Assembly (NCBI GenBank): GCA_049585815.1
Contig: JBAVAR010000152.1
Coordinates: forward strand, 1-64,000
Source of the DNA: DATLSM01 sp049585815
GTDB lineage: Bacteria; Actinomycetota; Thermoleophilia; Solirubrobacterales; 70-9
DNA length: 64,000 bases
Reading direction: 5' to 3'
Shown: piece after piece, positions 50,536 to 59,442 of the stretch
How positions within the stretch are numbered: the first letter of the stretch is position 1
How the letters are laid out: the number at the start of each line of letters is the position of its first letter
Position numbers and translations under genes: made by a program
The notes under the pieces: generated by a model
What the model saw: the letters and a program-made list of their open reading frames with translations, nothing else
What the model was told of the DNA's origin: nothing
Database searches by the model: none

Positions 50536-51518
50536 CAGCCCAGGCTTCGGCCGTACTGGCGCTCGTAGTATTCGCGGTACTCGCCCGAGCGGATCGGTGC
50601 CCACCACTGCTCGTTATCGCGGTACCAGGAGACGGTTCGCTCCAGACCCTCGGCGAAGCGCACCCGCGCCTCCCAACCCAGCTCATCGCGGATCTTGTCG
50701 CTGGCGAGCGAGTAGCGGCGGTCATGGCCGGGACGGTCCTTGACGTACTCGATCAGCGACTCCTCGGCACCGCTCAGTTCGATCACCCGCCTCACCACCT
50801 CGATGTTCTCGCACTCGTCGGGCCCGCCGACGTTGTAGGCCTGCCCGGGGCGGCCGTTCATCAGCACCGTGTGGATCCCACGACAGAAGTCCTCGACGTA
50901 GAGCCAGTTGCGGACCTGGCGGCCATCTCCGTAAACGGGCAGCGTGTCGCCGTGCAGAGCGTTCAGGACCATCAGCGGAATCAGCTTCTCGGGATACTGG
51001 CGCGGGCCGTAGTTATTGGAACCGCGGCAGATCACCGCCTCTATGCCGTAGGTGTGAAAGTGGGCGGATACGAGGAGGTCGCCGGCTGCCTTGGTCGCCG
51101 AATAGGGTGAGGAGGGATCGAGCGGTGAGGTCTCGGTGAAGGAGCCGGACTCGATCGAGCCGTACACCTCATCGGTGGAGACCTGAAGGTAGCGGTCGAT
51201 TCCGAGCTCGCGGGCGGCGTCGAGGAGGACGCCTGTACCGATCACGTGGGTGCGGGCGAAGGCGTCCTGGTCATCGATCGAGCGGTCCACGTGGGACTCG
51301 GCGGCGAAGTTGACCACCGCGTCAGCGCCCTCCATCGCTTCGCGGACGACCTCGGGGTCCTCGATCGCTCCGACCATCAGTTCCACCCCCTCGGGCAGGT
51401 TCTCGCGCCGCCCGGCATAGGTGAGCTTGTCGAGCACCGTGACCTCATGGTCGTTGCCGACGAGGCGCACGTAGGTCGAGCCGATGAAGCCGGCTGCGCC
51501 GGTGATCAGGAGCTTCAC
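50535..51518 (-). CDS. rfbB: dTDP-glucose 4,6-dehydratase
   Basis: 327 residues from GTG 51518. 'LLITGAAGFIGSTYVRLV' binds NAD+; 'NFAAESHVDRSIDD', the catalytic 'STDEVYGS' and 'YSATKAAGDLLVSAHFHTYG' (Y-x3-K) follow, and 'VICRGSNNYGPRQYPEKLIP' is the substrate-binding part. It makes dTDP-4-keto-6-deoxyglucose. It overlaps rfbD by four bases upstream (GTGA) and rfbC by one downstream. Confidence 0.97.
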   Translation of the reverse strand: MKLLITGAAGFIGSTYVRLVGNDHEVTVLDKLTYAGRRENLPEGVELMVGAIEDPEVVREAMEGADAVVNFAAESHVDRSIDDQDAFARTHVIGTGVLLDAARELGIDRYLQVSTDEVYGSIESGSFTETSPLDPSSPYSATKAAGDLLVSAHFHTYGIEAVICRGSNNYGPRQYPEKLIPLMVLNALHGDTLPVYGDGRQVRNWLYVEDFCRGIHTVLMNGRPGQAYNVGGPDECENIEVVRRVIELSGAEESLIEYVKDRPGHDRRYSLASDKIRDELGWEARVRFAEGLERTVSWYRDNEQWWAPIRSGEYREYYERQYGRSLG

Positions 51519-52369
51519 GCCGCCGGTTCCATCTCCGCCTGGCGCTGGGAGAGGTAACCAGCGAGGCCGTCCTGCCAGATCGGCAATCGGATCGCGTGCT
51601 CGCGCTGGCTGGTCAGGACCGAGTAGGGAGGGCGCGGCGCCGGACGCCCCATCATCTCCGTTGTCCCCGAGAGCACTTTGCACTCGACCTTGGCCTGCTC
51701 GAAAATCTCCCGCGCGAACTCATACCACGAGCAGGAACCCGCGGCGGCCATGTGGTGGATGCCGTACTCAAGCCCCTCAATCAGACGGATGACTCCATAG
51801 GCGAGATGCCAGGTGTAGGTGGGAGAGCCAACCTGGTCGCGGACGACGAGAACCTCTCCGTGGTCGGCAGCCAACCGCAGCATCGTCTCGACGAAATTGG
51901 CGCCACCGATTCCAAACAGCCATGAGGAGCGGACGATGAAGTGGCGCTTGTTGGCGGCGGCCGTTGCCTCCTCTCCGGCGAGCTTGGTGCGGCCATAGGC
52001 GGAGATCGGCGCCGGCTGATCGCTCTCGACATAAGGCGCGCCCTTGGCGCCGTCAAAGACGTAGTCGCTGGAGATGTAGACGATCGAGGCACCGATCTCT
52101 GCCGCGACCGCGGCAACGTTGCCGGCACCGGTCCCATTGACCGACATCGCCGCCTCCTCGGCCTCCTCGGCGCCGTCGACATCGGTCCAGGCGGCGCAGT
52201 GGATGACCACATCGGGGTGCTCGAGATGGAGCTTCTTGCCGACGGTGGCGAGGTCGGTGACGTCAAGCTCGGCGTGGCCGAAGCCGACCACGTCGTGGCC
52301 GGCGTTGGCGGCAGCGAGCATCACGTCGCGACCGAGCATTCCCGCGGCCCCCGTGACCAGCAGCTTCAT
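51515..52369 (-). CDS. rfbD: dTDP-4-dehydrorhamnose reductase
   Basis: 284 residues. 'LLVTGAAGMLGRDVMLAA', 'DVVIHCAAWTDVDGAEEAEEAAMSVNGTGAGNVA', 'SIVYISSDYVFDG' and 'ISAYGRTKLAGEEAT' (Y-x3-K) are all as in RmlD. The last step of dTDP-L-rhamnose synthesis. Its ATG overlaps the rfbA stop (TGATG). The compact A-D-B-C order with three overlaps indicates one co-translated operon. Confidence 0.96.
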   Translation of the reverse strand: MKLLVTGAAGMLGRDVMLAAANAGHDVVGFGHAELDVTDLATVGKKLHLEHPDVVIHCAAWTDVDGAEEAEEAAMSVNGTGAGNVAAVAAEIGASIVYISSDYVFDGAKGAPYVESDQPAPISAYGRTKLAGEEATAAANKRHFIVRSSWLFGIGGANFVETMLRLAADHGEVLVVRDQVGSPTYTWHLAYGVIRLIEGLEYGIHHMAAAGSCSWYEFAREIFEQAKVECKVLSGTTEMMGRPAPRPPYSVLTSQREHAIRLPIWQDGLAGYLSQRQAEMEPAA

Positions 52370-53442
52370 CAGATCAGTTCGATCTCGGAGTTATCGCCGA
52401 CCAGGAGGCGCAGCGTCTTCGGCATGCCGTCGCTGCGGGTCAGCTTGACGTTGCGCCCCAAAAGGCTGGCCTCCATCCGGGTGCCGAGATCTTCGACCAC
52501 CGAGCCGCTGAGGATGATCGAGTGCTCCACTTCTGAGCGACAGATTTGGACGTCCTCGGCGATCGATGTGTAGGGGCCGATGTAAGCGTCCTCGATCCGG
52601 GCGCCGGCGCCGATCACGGCGGGGCCGCGGACCACGGAGCCGTTAACGACGGCACCCTCCTCGACCACCACCCGGCCCTCGATGCGGGAGTTCCCCGTGT
52701 CTCCATCGAGGCTGGTCTCGATCTCCTCCAGCACCAACCGGTTGGCCTCGAGCATGTCGCCGAGCTGGCCCGTGTCCTTCCACCAGCCGGTGACGATCTC
52801 CGACTGGACCCGATGCCCGTCATCGATCAATCCCTGGATCGCCTCGGTGATCTCCAGCTCTCCGCGCCAAGAGGGCGCCAAAGCGCGGGCGGCGTCGAAG
52901 ATCGATGGGCTGAAGAGATAAACCCCGACCAAGGCGAGGTTGGAGGGCGGGTCCTTGGGCTTCTCGATCAGACGAATGATCTGCTCGCCGTCAAGCTCGG
53001 CGACCCCGTAGGAGCTCGGGTCATCGACCGGCGTGAGGAGGATCAACGCGTCGGGCTGGTCGGTGCGGAATGTGGAGACCAGTCCGCGGAGACCGTCGCG
53101 GAGCAGATTGTCGCCCAGGTACATGACAAAAGGGGAGCCGTCGATGAACTCCTCGGCGGTGAGGACGGCGTGGGCGAGCCCAGCCGGTTTGTCCTGGACG
53201 ATGTAGGTGATCTGGGCCCCGAAGGTCGACCCGTCACCGACCGCCGCGCGGATCTCCTCGCCCGTCTCCGGCGCGATGATGATCCCGATCTCCGTCACGC
53301 CGGCATCAACCAGTGCCTCGATCCCATAGAAGAGCACGGGCTTGTTGGCGACGGGGACGAGCTGCTTCGCCGAGGTGTGGGTGATGGGGCGCAGACGGGT
53401 ACCAGCCCCGCCGGAGAGGATCAGTCCCTTCAAAGCCTCCAT
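52369..53442 (-). CDS. rfbA: Glucose-1-phosphate thymidylyltransferase, long form
   Basis: 357 residues from ATG 53442. 'LKGLILSGGAGTRLRPITH' is the nucleotide-binding signature; 'YLGDNLLRDG' carries the metal Asp; 'GWWKDTGQLGDMLEANRLVLEEIE' closes the catalytic domain. From about residue 245 a left-handed beta-helix with hexapeptide repeats ('VVVEEGAVVNGSVVRGPAVIGAGARIED') is appended. This long form is typical of actinobacteria and has been linked to different allostery from the short RmlA. It makes dTDP-glucose, the precursor of dTDP-L-rhamnose. Confidence 0.95.
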   Translation of the reverse strand: MEALKGLILSGGAGTRLRPITHTSAKQLVPVANKPVLFYGIEALVDAGVTEIGIIIAPETGEEIRAAVGDGSTFGAQITYIVQDKPAGLAHAVLTAEEFIDGSPFVMYLGDNLLRDGLRGLVSTFRTDQPDALILLTPVDDPSSYGVAELDGEQIIRLIEKPKDPPSNLALVGVYLFSPSIFDAARALAPSWRGELEITEAIQGLIDDGHRVQSEIVTGWWKDTGQLGDMLEANRLVLEEIETSLDGDTGNSRIEGRVVVEEGAVVNGSVVRGPAVIGAGARIEDAYIGPYTSIAEDVQICRSEVEHSIILSGSVVEDLGTRMEASLLGRNVKLTRSDGMPKTLRLLVGDNSEIELI

Positions 53443-53657
53443 GCGCGGCTGCAACCTTACCGAGCCAACAACCATGCGATCGACCGCCTTCAAATAGATC
53501 AACAACAAAGCTCAGCACCCTGGATTAGTGCCGAGCGCGCGAGGGAACTGGATCGATAACCGGGTGCGTCCGGACCCCACGGCTCCCCGCAAGGGTTTGG
53601 GCGATCTCCGTTGCGCAGCAGCGCCCGTCGGCAGCGCGGCAGGGCATGGAGGCCCGC

Positions 53658-54035
53658 TCAGTTACCGAGCAGCCGGGCCCGGACGCGGCGCAAGAGGCCG
53701 CCATAGCCTGATCTGAGCCGGGCGACCTCCGCCGCCATCCGCCGGTTCTGATCCGCCAGATTGTGGATATGTGCCCCCAGTTCGCGGTTGTGAGCCTCGA
53801 GCCGATCCCGGTCCATCTGGGTCTCGACCAGGGCTGCGCGAACACTCTCAAGTTCTGCGCCAGCGCCGTCCCGTTCTTCTTCCAACCTGGTCAGACGGCG
53901 AGCGGACGGCATCGGGCCAGAGCGCGGCTCGCCGTCGTGAGAACGACGAATTCGACGAATCTCCGACGCCAGCTCGGAGTTCACCCGAAGCAGTTCGGTA
54001 ACGCGCTGCTGATCTCCGGACTCTGCGTCGGTCAC
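53658..54035 (-). CDS. Small coiled-coil protein coupled to a bifunctional glycosyltransferase
   Basis: 125 residues, nearly all helical with heptad character ('RVTELLRVNSELASEIRRI', 'EEERDGAGAELESVRAALVETQMDRDRLEAHNRELGAHIHNLADQNRRMAAEVARL'). It ends with a basic amphipathic segment (LLRRVRARLLGN) that could bind membrane or a partner. GTG 54035 comes one base after the bifunctional glycosyltransferase stop, so they are surely co-expressed. It may be a scaffold or length-control piece, but no family is recognised. Confidence 0.65.
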   Translation of the reverse strand: MTDAESGDQQRVTELLRVNSELASEIRRIRRSHDGEPRSGPMPSARRLTRLEEERDGAGAELESVRAALVETQMDRDRLEAHNRELGAHIHNLADQNRRMAAEVARLRSGYGGLLRRVRARLLGN

Positions 54036-54036
54036 C

Positions 54037-55968
54037 TCAGCCCCGCATTTCAGCGGTCCAAGTGGTCTCGGCCATCCGCAGACGCGCTCGTGCCTCCGTC
54101 CAGCTGCGGGAGTGGGTCGCCTCCCCCAGGGATCGCATCAGCGAATCTCCATGGACCCTGTATTTCGCCAGCTGTTCGGGAATCACCGCCCCGAACCTAC
54201 CGTCGGCCCTGAGTGTCCGATAGAGCTCCCAGTCGCACTGGATTACGGAGTTGACCTCGAAGCCGTAGCCAAGTTCTGTGAACAGCCGACGGGGGAGCAC
54301 GGCAATGGTGTCTCCGTCCCAGTTGGCCGAGTCCTCGCGGATAACTGAGTTCCCGAGCGGGGCATAGCCAGCGCTCATTGGCTCACCGTCTCGATCGATG
54401 AACTCGAGCCAGCTGGTGACGTAGGCCAGGCCGGGCTCGCGACGCAGAACCCCGAGCGCCCGGGAAACGAACTCTGGTTCAAGCAGGTTGTCGGCATCGA
54501 GCATCACCACGAACTCTCCACCCGCCACGCGAGCACCCAGGTTCCGCGCCGCGGACTCCCCCTGATTGAGCTGCGTGATCACACTCACTCGGGGATCGGC
54601 CGCAATCCGGTCAAGGATCCTGTCCTCTTCCTGAAAAGAACCATCGTTGACGATCACCACGTCAAGGTTTCGGTGAGACTGCTGAAGCAGGGAGCGCACC
54701 GCCTCCTCGATATGGGCCCGAGCGCGGTGGTAGGGCACAACCCCAGTAACCGACGGCTCTTTCAGGGGCTGGGCTCGCCCCGATTCGCCGACGCGAGCCG
54801 AACTGATCATGCTCTCATAGGCCCCGAGTGTCTGACCATTGTCCGTGAGCTTGCGCAGCCGCTCGAAGATCGCCCCTGAGGATCTGACCTCCTCAATCTC
54901 CTCCCGGTGTTCGAGTAGGTCGGCGAGAGCCCGACCCAGCGCTTTGGGGCCCAGACCCTCGGTGTGCCAACCGGTCACTCCGTGCTCAACGATCTCAGCT
55001 AGACCACCAACCGGGGTGGCGAGAATTGGTAGCCCATTTCGCATCGCCTCGGTTGCCGCGTTCCCCCACACCTCAAAGGCGGATGAGACAACCAGCAGGT
55101 CGTGCTGGTCCCACCGCCGCTGAACCTCCCCGTAGGAGAGCTGACCCTCGATGCGAATACGAGGATCGCCATCGCAAACGGTTTCGATCGTCGCGCGCAT
55201 CGATTGTTCGGTCGGGGCGGTTTGAGTGTCGCCTCCGATCAGGGTCAACTGCCAGTCGTCCCGCGGTAGCCGCAGGCACGCCTCAACCAGATCGAGCGGT
55301 CGCTTGAACTGCTGCAGGCGGCCCACATAGAGGAGGCGAAGTGGCTCGTTGGGGTCGCGGCGAGTGACCCTGGGTGGCGCCTTCGGGAGCCGCAGCGGTG
55401 GTCGGATCAAAACCGCCTGCGGAAGGGAGGGTGTCGAGTAGTAGCGCCGATAGAGGGACAGCGTGTCCCCGCCGCGCCACAACACCCTGTCAGCGAGGCG
55501 AAACTGCTCGCGCTCAAGGTCCGCCGTATACCGCATCTCCTCATTGCTGACCGCGTCGTGGAGGCAGATCAACTCCGTCGTACTGGCGAGCCTGACCCCG
55601 ACCAGCGTCTTGCGCAGCAGCGGATGGCCCGCCCGACGCGCCTGAAGAGGCACAAGCCCGTGGCCTCGGTAGTCAGAAACCTCGAGATAGTCAGGTCCAC
55701 CCGAATTGCCGTACGCGCCCTCTATCGCCGCCATCAGAGCGCCTGAGAGCCGGTGATTCTCGCAAGCATAGGAAATCGGCGCAGTACACTCCGGATCTGC
55801 ATAGATTTCGCGCACCCCGGGGGCCGGGATCGCAGGTGCACTCTGGCCGCGGGCGCTGTGGATCAGCGTCACCTCGTACTTTGTGCCAAGCAGGGTGGCC
55901 AGGCGCCTCAGCGAGTGTCCGATACCGCCCGAATCGTCATGCTCAGCTGAAACGAGGCAAATCCTCAC
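54037..55968 (-). CDS. Bifunctional glycosyltransferase (GT4 then GT2)
   Basis: 643 residues. Residues 1 to ~385 form a GT-B enzyme: 'SAEHDDSGGIGHSLRRLATLL', 'LLYVGRLQQFKRPLDLVEACLRL', 'DLLVVSSAFEVWGNAATEAMRNGLPILATPVGGLAEIVEHG' (E-x7-E). From ~405 a GT-A domain follows: 'VTGVVPYHRARAHIEEAVRSLLQQSHRNLDVVIVNDGS' and 'FVVMLDADNLLEPEFV' (DxD). Two successive sugars may thus be added by one polypeptide. The start is GTG 55968. A 454-base divergent gap lies upstream. Confidence 0.9.
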   Translation of the reverse strand: MRICLVSAEHDDSGGIGHSLRRLATLLGTKYEVTLIHSARGQSAPAIPAPGVREIYADPECTAPISYACENHRLSGALMAAIEGAYGNSGGPDYLEVSDYRGHGLVPLQARRAGHPLLRKTLVGVRLASTTELICLHDAVSNEEMRYTADLEREQFRLADRVLWRGGDTLSLYRRYYSTPSLPQAVLIRPPLRLPKAPPRVTRRDPNEPLRLLYVGRLQQFKRPLDLVEACLRLPRDDWQLTLIGGDTQTAPTEQSMRATIETVCDGDPRIRIEGQLSYGEVQRRWDQHDLLVVSSAFEVWGNAATEAMRNGLPILATPVGGLAEIVEHGVTGWHTEGLGPKALGRALADLLEHREEIEEVRSSGAIFERLRKLTDNGQTLGAYESMISSARVGESGRAQPLKEPSVTGVVPYHRARAHIEEAVRSLLQQSHRNLDVVIVNDGSFQEEDRILDRIAADPRVSVITQLNQGESAARNLGARVAGGEFVVMLDADNLLEPEFVSRALGVLRREPGLAYVTSWLEFIDRDGEPMSAGYAPLGNSVIREDSANWDGDTIAVLPRRLFTELGYGFEVNSVIQCDWELYRTLRADGRFGAVIPEQLAKYRVHGDSLMRSLGEATHSRSWTEARARLRMAETTWTAEMRG

Positions 55969-56422
55969 GGCGCCAGCCTCACAGCTTGGGGGCGGGCGCC
56001 ACTGAATCGGGGTTGGTGTGGTCCAAGGCTGAGTTTCACGCTACTTCACCGGCATGAACCTGATCTGGGTCGCAAGGCGGTTGTGTGCGAGCAACCGGGG
56101 TGTCCTCGGCCGCCGGCGGGGCCAGAACCTATCTTCCAGGGACGCCGTGGACCATACCGAGGACGACTGGAAGTCCTCAGCAAAGCACCACGGCGGCGAT
56201 CTGCTCCACAAGCCTCTGCCGGACGGCCGGCATCCACGGTCGGGAGGGGCGATCTTCCTCGTCCTCGCCAGCGAACAGATCGAGGCCGGAACAAGGCAGG
56301 GCGATCGTGTCTCAGGAGGGCAGACACGCGGCGAGATGGCGTCCCACTGCAGCGCTTGCGGGCCGGCCTTGGACTCCGTAACGTCCTCCCCCACGCCGGA
56401 TCGGGCCGGTAGCCTGCATCTG
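55969..56422. other. Divergent gap of ~450 bases; promoters expected
   Basis: Between the bifunctional glycosyltransferase (leftward) and the methyltransferase/exporter operon (rightward). A rightward open frame spans most of it, in phase with the methyltransferase, but reads as Arg/Gly/Ser-rich with no domain and no ribosome site. I see no repeat or RNA gene. Confidence 0.4.
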
Positions 56423-57307
56423 ATGAATCCCACTGACACGTCGGGGGTGAGCGCCGGGATGTCGCCGCCGCTGCCCGTCTTCCTCGACGCCCGTGCGGCA
56501 TTTGCCAACAGCTTCCTGATTGGCGAAGGGCTCGAGATCGGCCCACTCCACCAGCCACTTGCGGTTTCCGCCCAGGCCCGCGTCCGTTATGTCGACCGAA
56601 TGCCGACGCCGGACCTTCGCCGCGAGTACCCTGAGCTCGCCGATTGGGAGCTGACCGAGGTTGACATCGTCGATGACGGCGAGAGGCTGACAAGGGTCGC
56701 CGCCGAGAGCCAGGACTTCATCATCGCCAACCATTTCCTCGAGCACACAGAGGATCCAATTGGGACGATTGAGACCCACCTCGGCAAGCTCAAACCGGGT
56801 GGCGTCCTCTTCTACGCTGTTCCCGACAAGCGCTTCACGTTCGACTTCCGGCGCCCGGTCACGCCGATCGAGCACATGGTCGCCGATTTCGAGGAAGGTG
56901 CGGAGCGCTCCCGGGCCGAGCACTACCGCGAGTGGTGTCGGCTTGTGATTAACGGAGAGTCGCCTTCGGTCGACAGTGCCGAGCAGGCCGCCTCGGAGGA
57001 GTGGGTGGAGGAACGAGCGAAGCAACTCGAAGCGCAGGCCTACTCGATCCACATGCACGTCTGGACCCAGGCCGAGTTCCTCCGCCTCATCCTCACCCTG
57101 CGCGAGCGCTTTGCCGACGCCTTCGACCTCGAGGCGGCTGCCCGGGTTGGGATCGAGTTCATCGTGGTGCTCCGCAAGGCGGGGCCTCTTCCCGGCCCAC
57201 CCACAGCGCCGCCACCCGAATCGATTTCCCAAAAAGCGCTTGCGATCACCAGACGGGCGCTGGATCGGGGCGGCGCCGAGCTGCGCAGGCGAAGGGCAAA
57301 GCCATAG
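56423..57307 (+). CDS. SAM-dependent methyltransferase-like protein of the exporter operon
   Basis: 294 residues from ATG 56423. 'GLEIGPLHQPLAV' is a modified motif I; 'ANHFLEHTEDPIGTIETHLGKLKPGGVLFYAVPDKRFTFDFRRPVTPIEHMVADF' is characteristic of a methyltransferase family found in glycan clusters. 'AYSIHMHVWTQAEFLRLILTLRERF' then 'FIVVLRK' ends the fold. Its stop TAG overlaps the predicted ATA start of the ABC ATPase, so product and exporter are coupled. A cap- or sugar-methylating role is inferred from context. Confidence 0.78.
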   Translation: MNPTDTSGVSAGMSPPLPVFLDARAAFANSFLIGEGLEIGPLHQPLAVSAQARVRYVDRMPTPDLRREYPELADWELTEVDIVDDGERLTRVAAESQDFIIANHFLEHTEDPIGTIETHLGKLKPGGVLFYAVPDKRFTFDFRRPVTPIEHMVADFEEGAERSRAEHYREWCRLVINGESPSVDSAEQAASEEWVEERAKQLEAQAYSIHMHVWTQAEFLRLILTLRERFADAFDLEAAARVGIEFIVVLRKAGPLPGPPTAPPPESISQKALAITRRALDRGGAELRRRRAKP

Positions 57308-58554
57308 CTACCCGCCCGCCAGGGACGTCCGCGCCCCTCGCGATCGAAGCGCGGGACCTCGAGAAGACCTTCACAATTCCCACCCACCGGGTGGACTCGC
57401 TGAAGGAGCGGATGGTGCGTCCCTTCGCGGCCCGCGATGTACGAATCCTGCGCGCCCTCGACGGCGTCTCGTTCGACGTTCGACGCGGCGAATTCTTCGG
57501 CATTGTCGGCCGCAACGGCTCGGGCAAGAGCACCTTGCTAAAACTGCTCGCCAGCATCTACCGGGCCGACGCCGGGACGATCCGCATGGCTGGCCGACTC
57601 GCTCCATTCATCGAGCTTGGAGTCGGCTTCAACCCTGAGTTGACGGCGCGTGAAAACGTCATCCTCAATGGGGTGATGATGGGACTGACTCCGAAGGAAA
57701 CCCGCCGGAAACTCCACTCGGTGATCGAGTTCGCCGAACTCGAGGAATTTGTCGATCTGAAACTCAAGAACTACTCATCTGGAATGCAGGTTCGCCTCGC
57801 CTTCTCGGTCATGCTGGAGGCCGACGCCGACGTGCTGCTGATCGACGAGGTCCTCGCGGTCGGCGACGCCGCCTTCCAGCAAAAGTGCGCCGATGTCTTT
57901 CACGCAACAAAAGCCGCGGGCAAGACGATCGTCCTGGTGACCCACGAGATGACCAGCGTCGAGGAGTACTGCCACCGAGCAATGCTGATCGACGACGGCA
58001 AGGTTCTCCATATCGGGGAGCCGGGGGAGGTCGGCCGCCATTACCTGCAGCTGAACTTCGAAAGGGGCAGCCCCGAGGACCACGCAACCGCGGCCTCCCA
58101 GCCCGGTGATGAGGTGAACCTGATCGACATCTGGCTCGAGGACATGGCCGGAGAGCGGATCACCAATGTCGAGCAGGGCGCCAGCTTCTGCCTCTGTGCC
58201 GAGCTGGAAGCGCTGCAGGATATGGCCGGGCTCGGTATCGGCTTCAGCATCGCCAACGCCGACGGGATAGGCGTCTCAGATCTCGGCGTCGTCCCCGGGC
58301 GCAATGGCGAGCCCACGCCGCTCAAGCAGGGCCAGCGGGTAAAGGTGCGGGCCGAGATCAAGAACCTGCTGGCCGCCGGACGCTACTTCGTCCACCTCGG
58401 CGTCAACCGGGCGGCCGCCGGGGGTGTGGCCCTCTACATCAATAGCGCCGTTGACTTCGCGGTGTTCGGCGGTGCGGTCGGCGGCCTCGTCTCGCTTCCC
58501 CACGAGATCGAAGCGAGTGTCGAGGCCGGTGCACGCGAGGGGATCCCGCGGTGA
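57304..58554 (+). CDS. Polysaccharide ABC exporter ATPase (Wzt/TagH-like) with C-terminal domain; probable ATA start
   Basis: About 416 residues. Walker A 'GRNGSGKST' (69-77), signature 'YSSGM' (157-161), Walker B 'VLLIDE' (177-182), H-loop His214. The extra ~170 C-terminal residues beyond the ATPase domain have beta character ('VNLIDIWLEDMAGERITNVEQG', 'VKVRAEIKNLLAAGRYFVHLG'), like the carbohydrate-binding Wzt-C domain that reads the capped end of the chain. No ATG, GTG or TTG precedes the domain in frame; ATA 57304 overlaps the upstream TAG and has GAAGGG seven bases before it. Confidence 0.85.
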   Translation: MATRPPGTSAPLAIEARDLEKTFTIPTHRVDSLKERMVRPFAARDVRILRALDGVSFDVRRGEFFGIVGRNGSGKSTLLKLLASIYRADAGTIRMAGRLAPFIELGVGFNPELTARENVILNGVMMGLTPKETRRKLHSVIEFAELEEFVDLKLKNYSSGMQVRLAFSVMLEADADVLLIDEVLAVGDAAFQQKCADVFHATKAAGKTIVLVTHEMTSVEEYCHRAMLIDDGKVLHIGEPGEVGRHYLQLNFERGSPEDHATAASQPGDEVNLIDIWLEDMAGERITNVEQGASFCLCAELEALQDMAGLGIGFSIANADGIGVSDLGVVPGRNGEPTPLKQGQRVKVRAEIKNLLAAGRYFVHLGVNRAAAGGVALYINSAVDFAVFGGAVGGLVSLPHEIEASVEAGAREGIPR

Positions 58555-59429
58555 GCACCGAGCCGCAAAATGCCCCGGTTGGACCGCTGCGAGAGGTCGC
58601 CGGTCCCTCGGCGCTGGGGGGTGGCTTTCGCCGGTTTTTCGATCTGCTCTGGCTGATCGCGGTTACCGAATTCCGTCGCACCTACTTTGGCACTGTGCTT
58701 GGCTACCTTTGGTCGCTGATCCGGCCACTCGCCCTTTTCGGGATTCTTCTTTTCGTCTTCACCAACGTCTTCCACGCCGGGTCAAAGGAGGTCGAACACT
58801 ACCCGGTGATGTTGCTGCTCGGAATCGTCCTCTTCACCTTTTTCCAGGAATCGACGACGGCCGGCGTGCAGTCGGTCGTCGCCCAGGAGGGAGTGGTCCG
58901 CAAGACCCAATTTCCACGTCTGGTGATCCCGTTGACCACGGTGCTGACCGGTTTCTTCAACCTCTGCCTCAATCTGGTCATCGTCCTCGTCTTCCTCTTC
59001 GCCTTCGGAGTCAGCCCGCAGTGGACATGGTTCCTCTTTCCGGTCGCGGTGGCAGCGCTGCTGATCCTTACCGCGGCGGTCAGCATGGCACTCTCGGTCC
59101 TCTTCGTTCGCTTCCGCGACGTCTCAATCATCTGGATCGTCGCCGCTCAGGTGCTCTTCTACGGAACGCCGATCCTCTATCCGGTCACCGCCTTCACCCA
59201 TAGTCCGACTCACGACACCAAAGAACATCTCCTGATGCTGAATCCACTCTCGGTGATCTTCGAGCAGGTGCGGGTCTGGGTCCTCGCCGAACCCACAGCC
59301 CCGACCGCAGCGCAAGCGGCTGGCGGTGCCCTCCATCTCATACCCGCGGCGATGATCTTCGTCGGCGTTTGCGCTTTCGCGATCTGGATCTTTCGCCGCG
59401 AAGCGCCCCGCGTCGCCGAGAACCTCTAG
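58551..59429 (+). CDS. Polysaccharide ABC exporter permease (Wzm/TagG-like)
   Basis: 292 residues with six helices after a ~35-residue cytoplasmic head. 'EFRRTYFGTVLGYLWSLIRPLALFGILLFVFTNVF' is the ABC2-membrane opening; 'SVVAQEGVVRKTQFPRLVIPLTTVLTGFFNLCLNLVIVLV' and 'IWIVAAQVLFYGTPILYPV' follow. It forms the channel with the preceding ATPase. GTG 58551 overlaps the ATPase TGA (GTGA). The converging gene begins after 13 bases. Confidence 0.92.
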   Translation: MSTEPQNAPVGPLREVAGPSALGGGFRRFFDLLWLIAVTEFRRTYFGTVLGYLWSLIRPLALFGILLFVFTNVFHAGSKEVEHYPVMLLLGIVLFTFFQESTTAGVQSVVAQEGVVRKTQFPRLVIPLTTVLTGFFNLCLNLVIVLVFLFAFGVSPQWTWFLFPVAVAALLILTAAVSMALSVLFVRFRDVSIIWIVAAQVLFYGTPILYPVTAFTHSPTHDTKEHLLMLNPLSVIFEQVRVWVLAEPTAPTAAQAAGGALHLIPAAMIFVGVCAFAIWIFRREAPRVAENL

Positions 59430-59442
59430 CGCCGAAGAGAGG

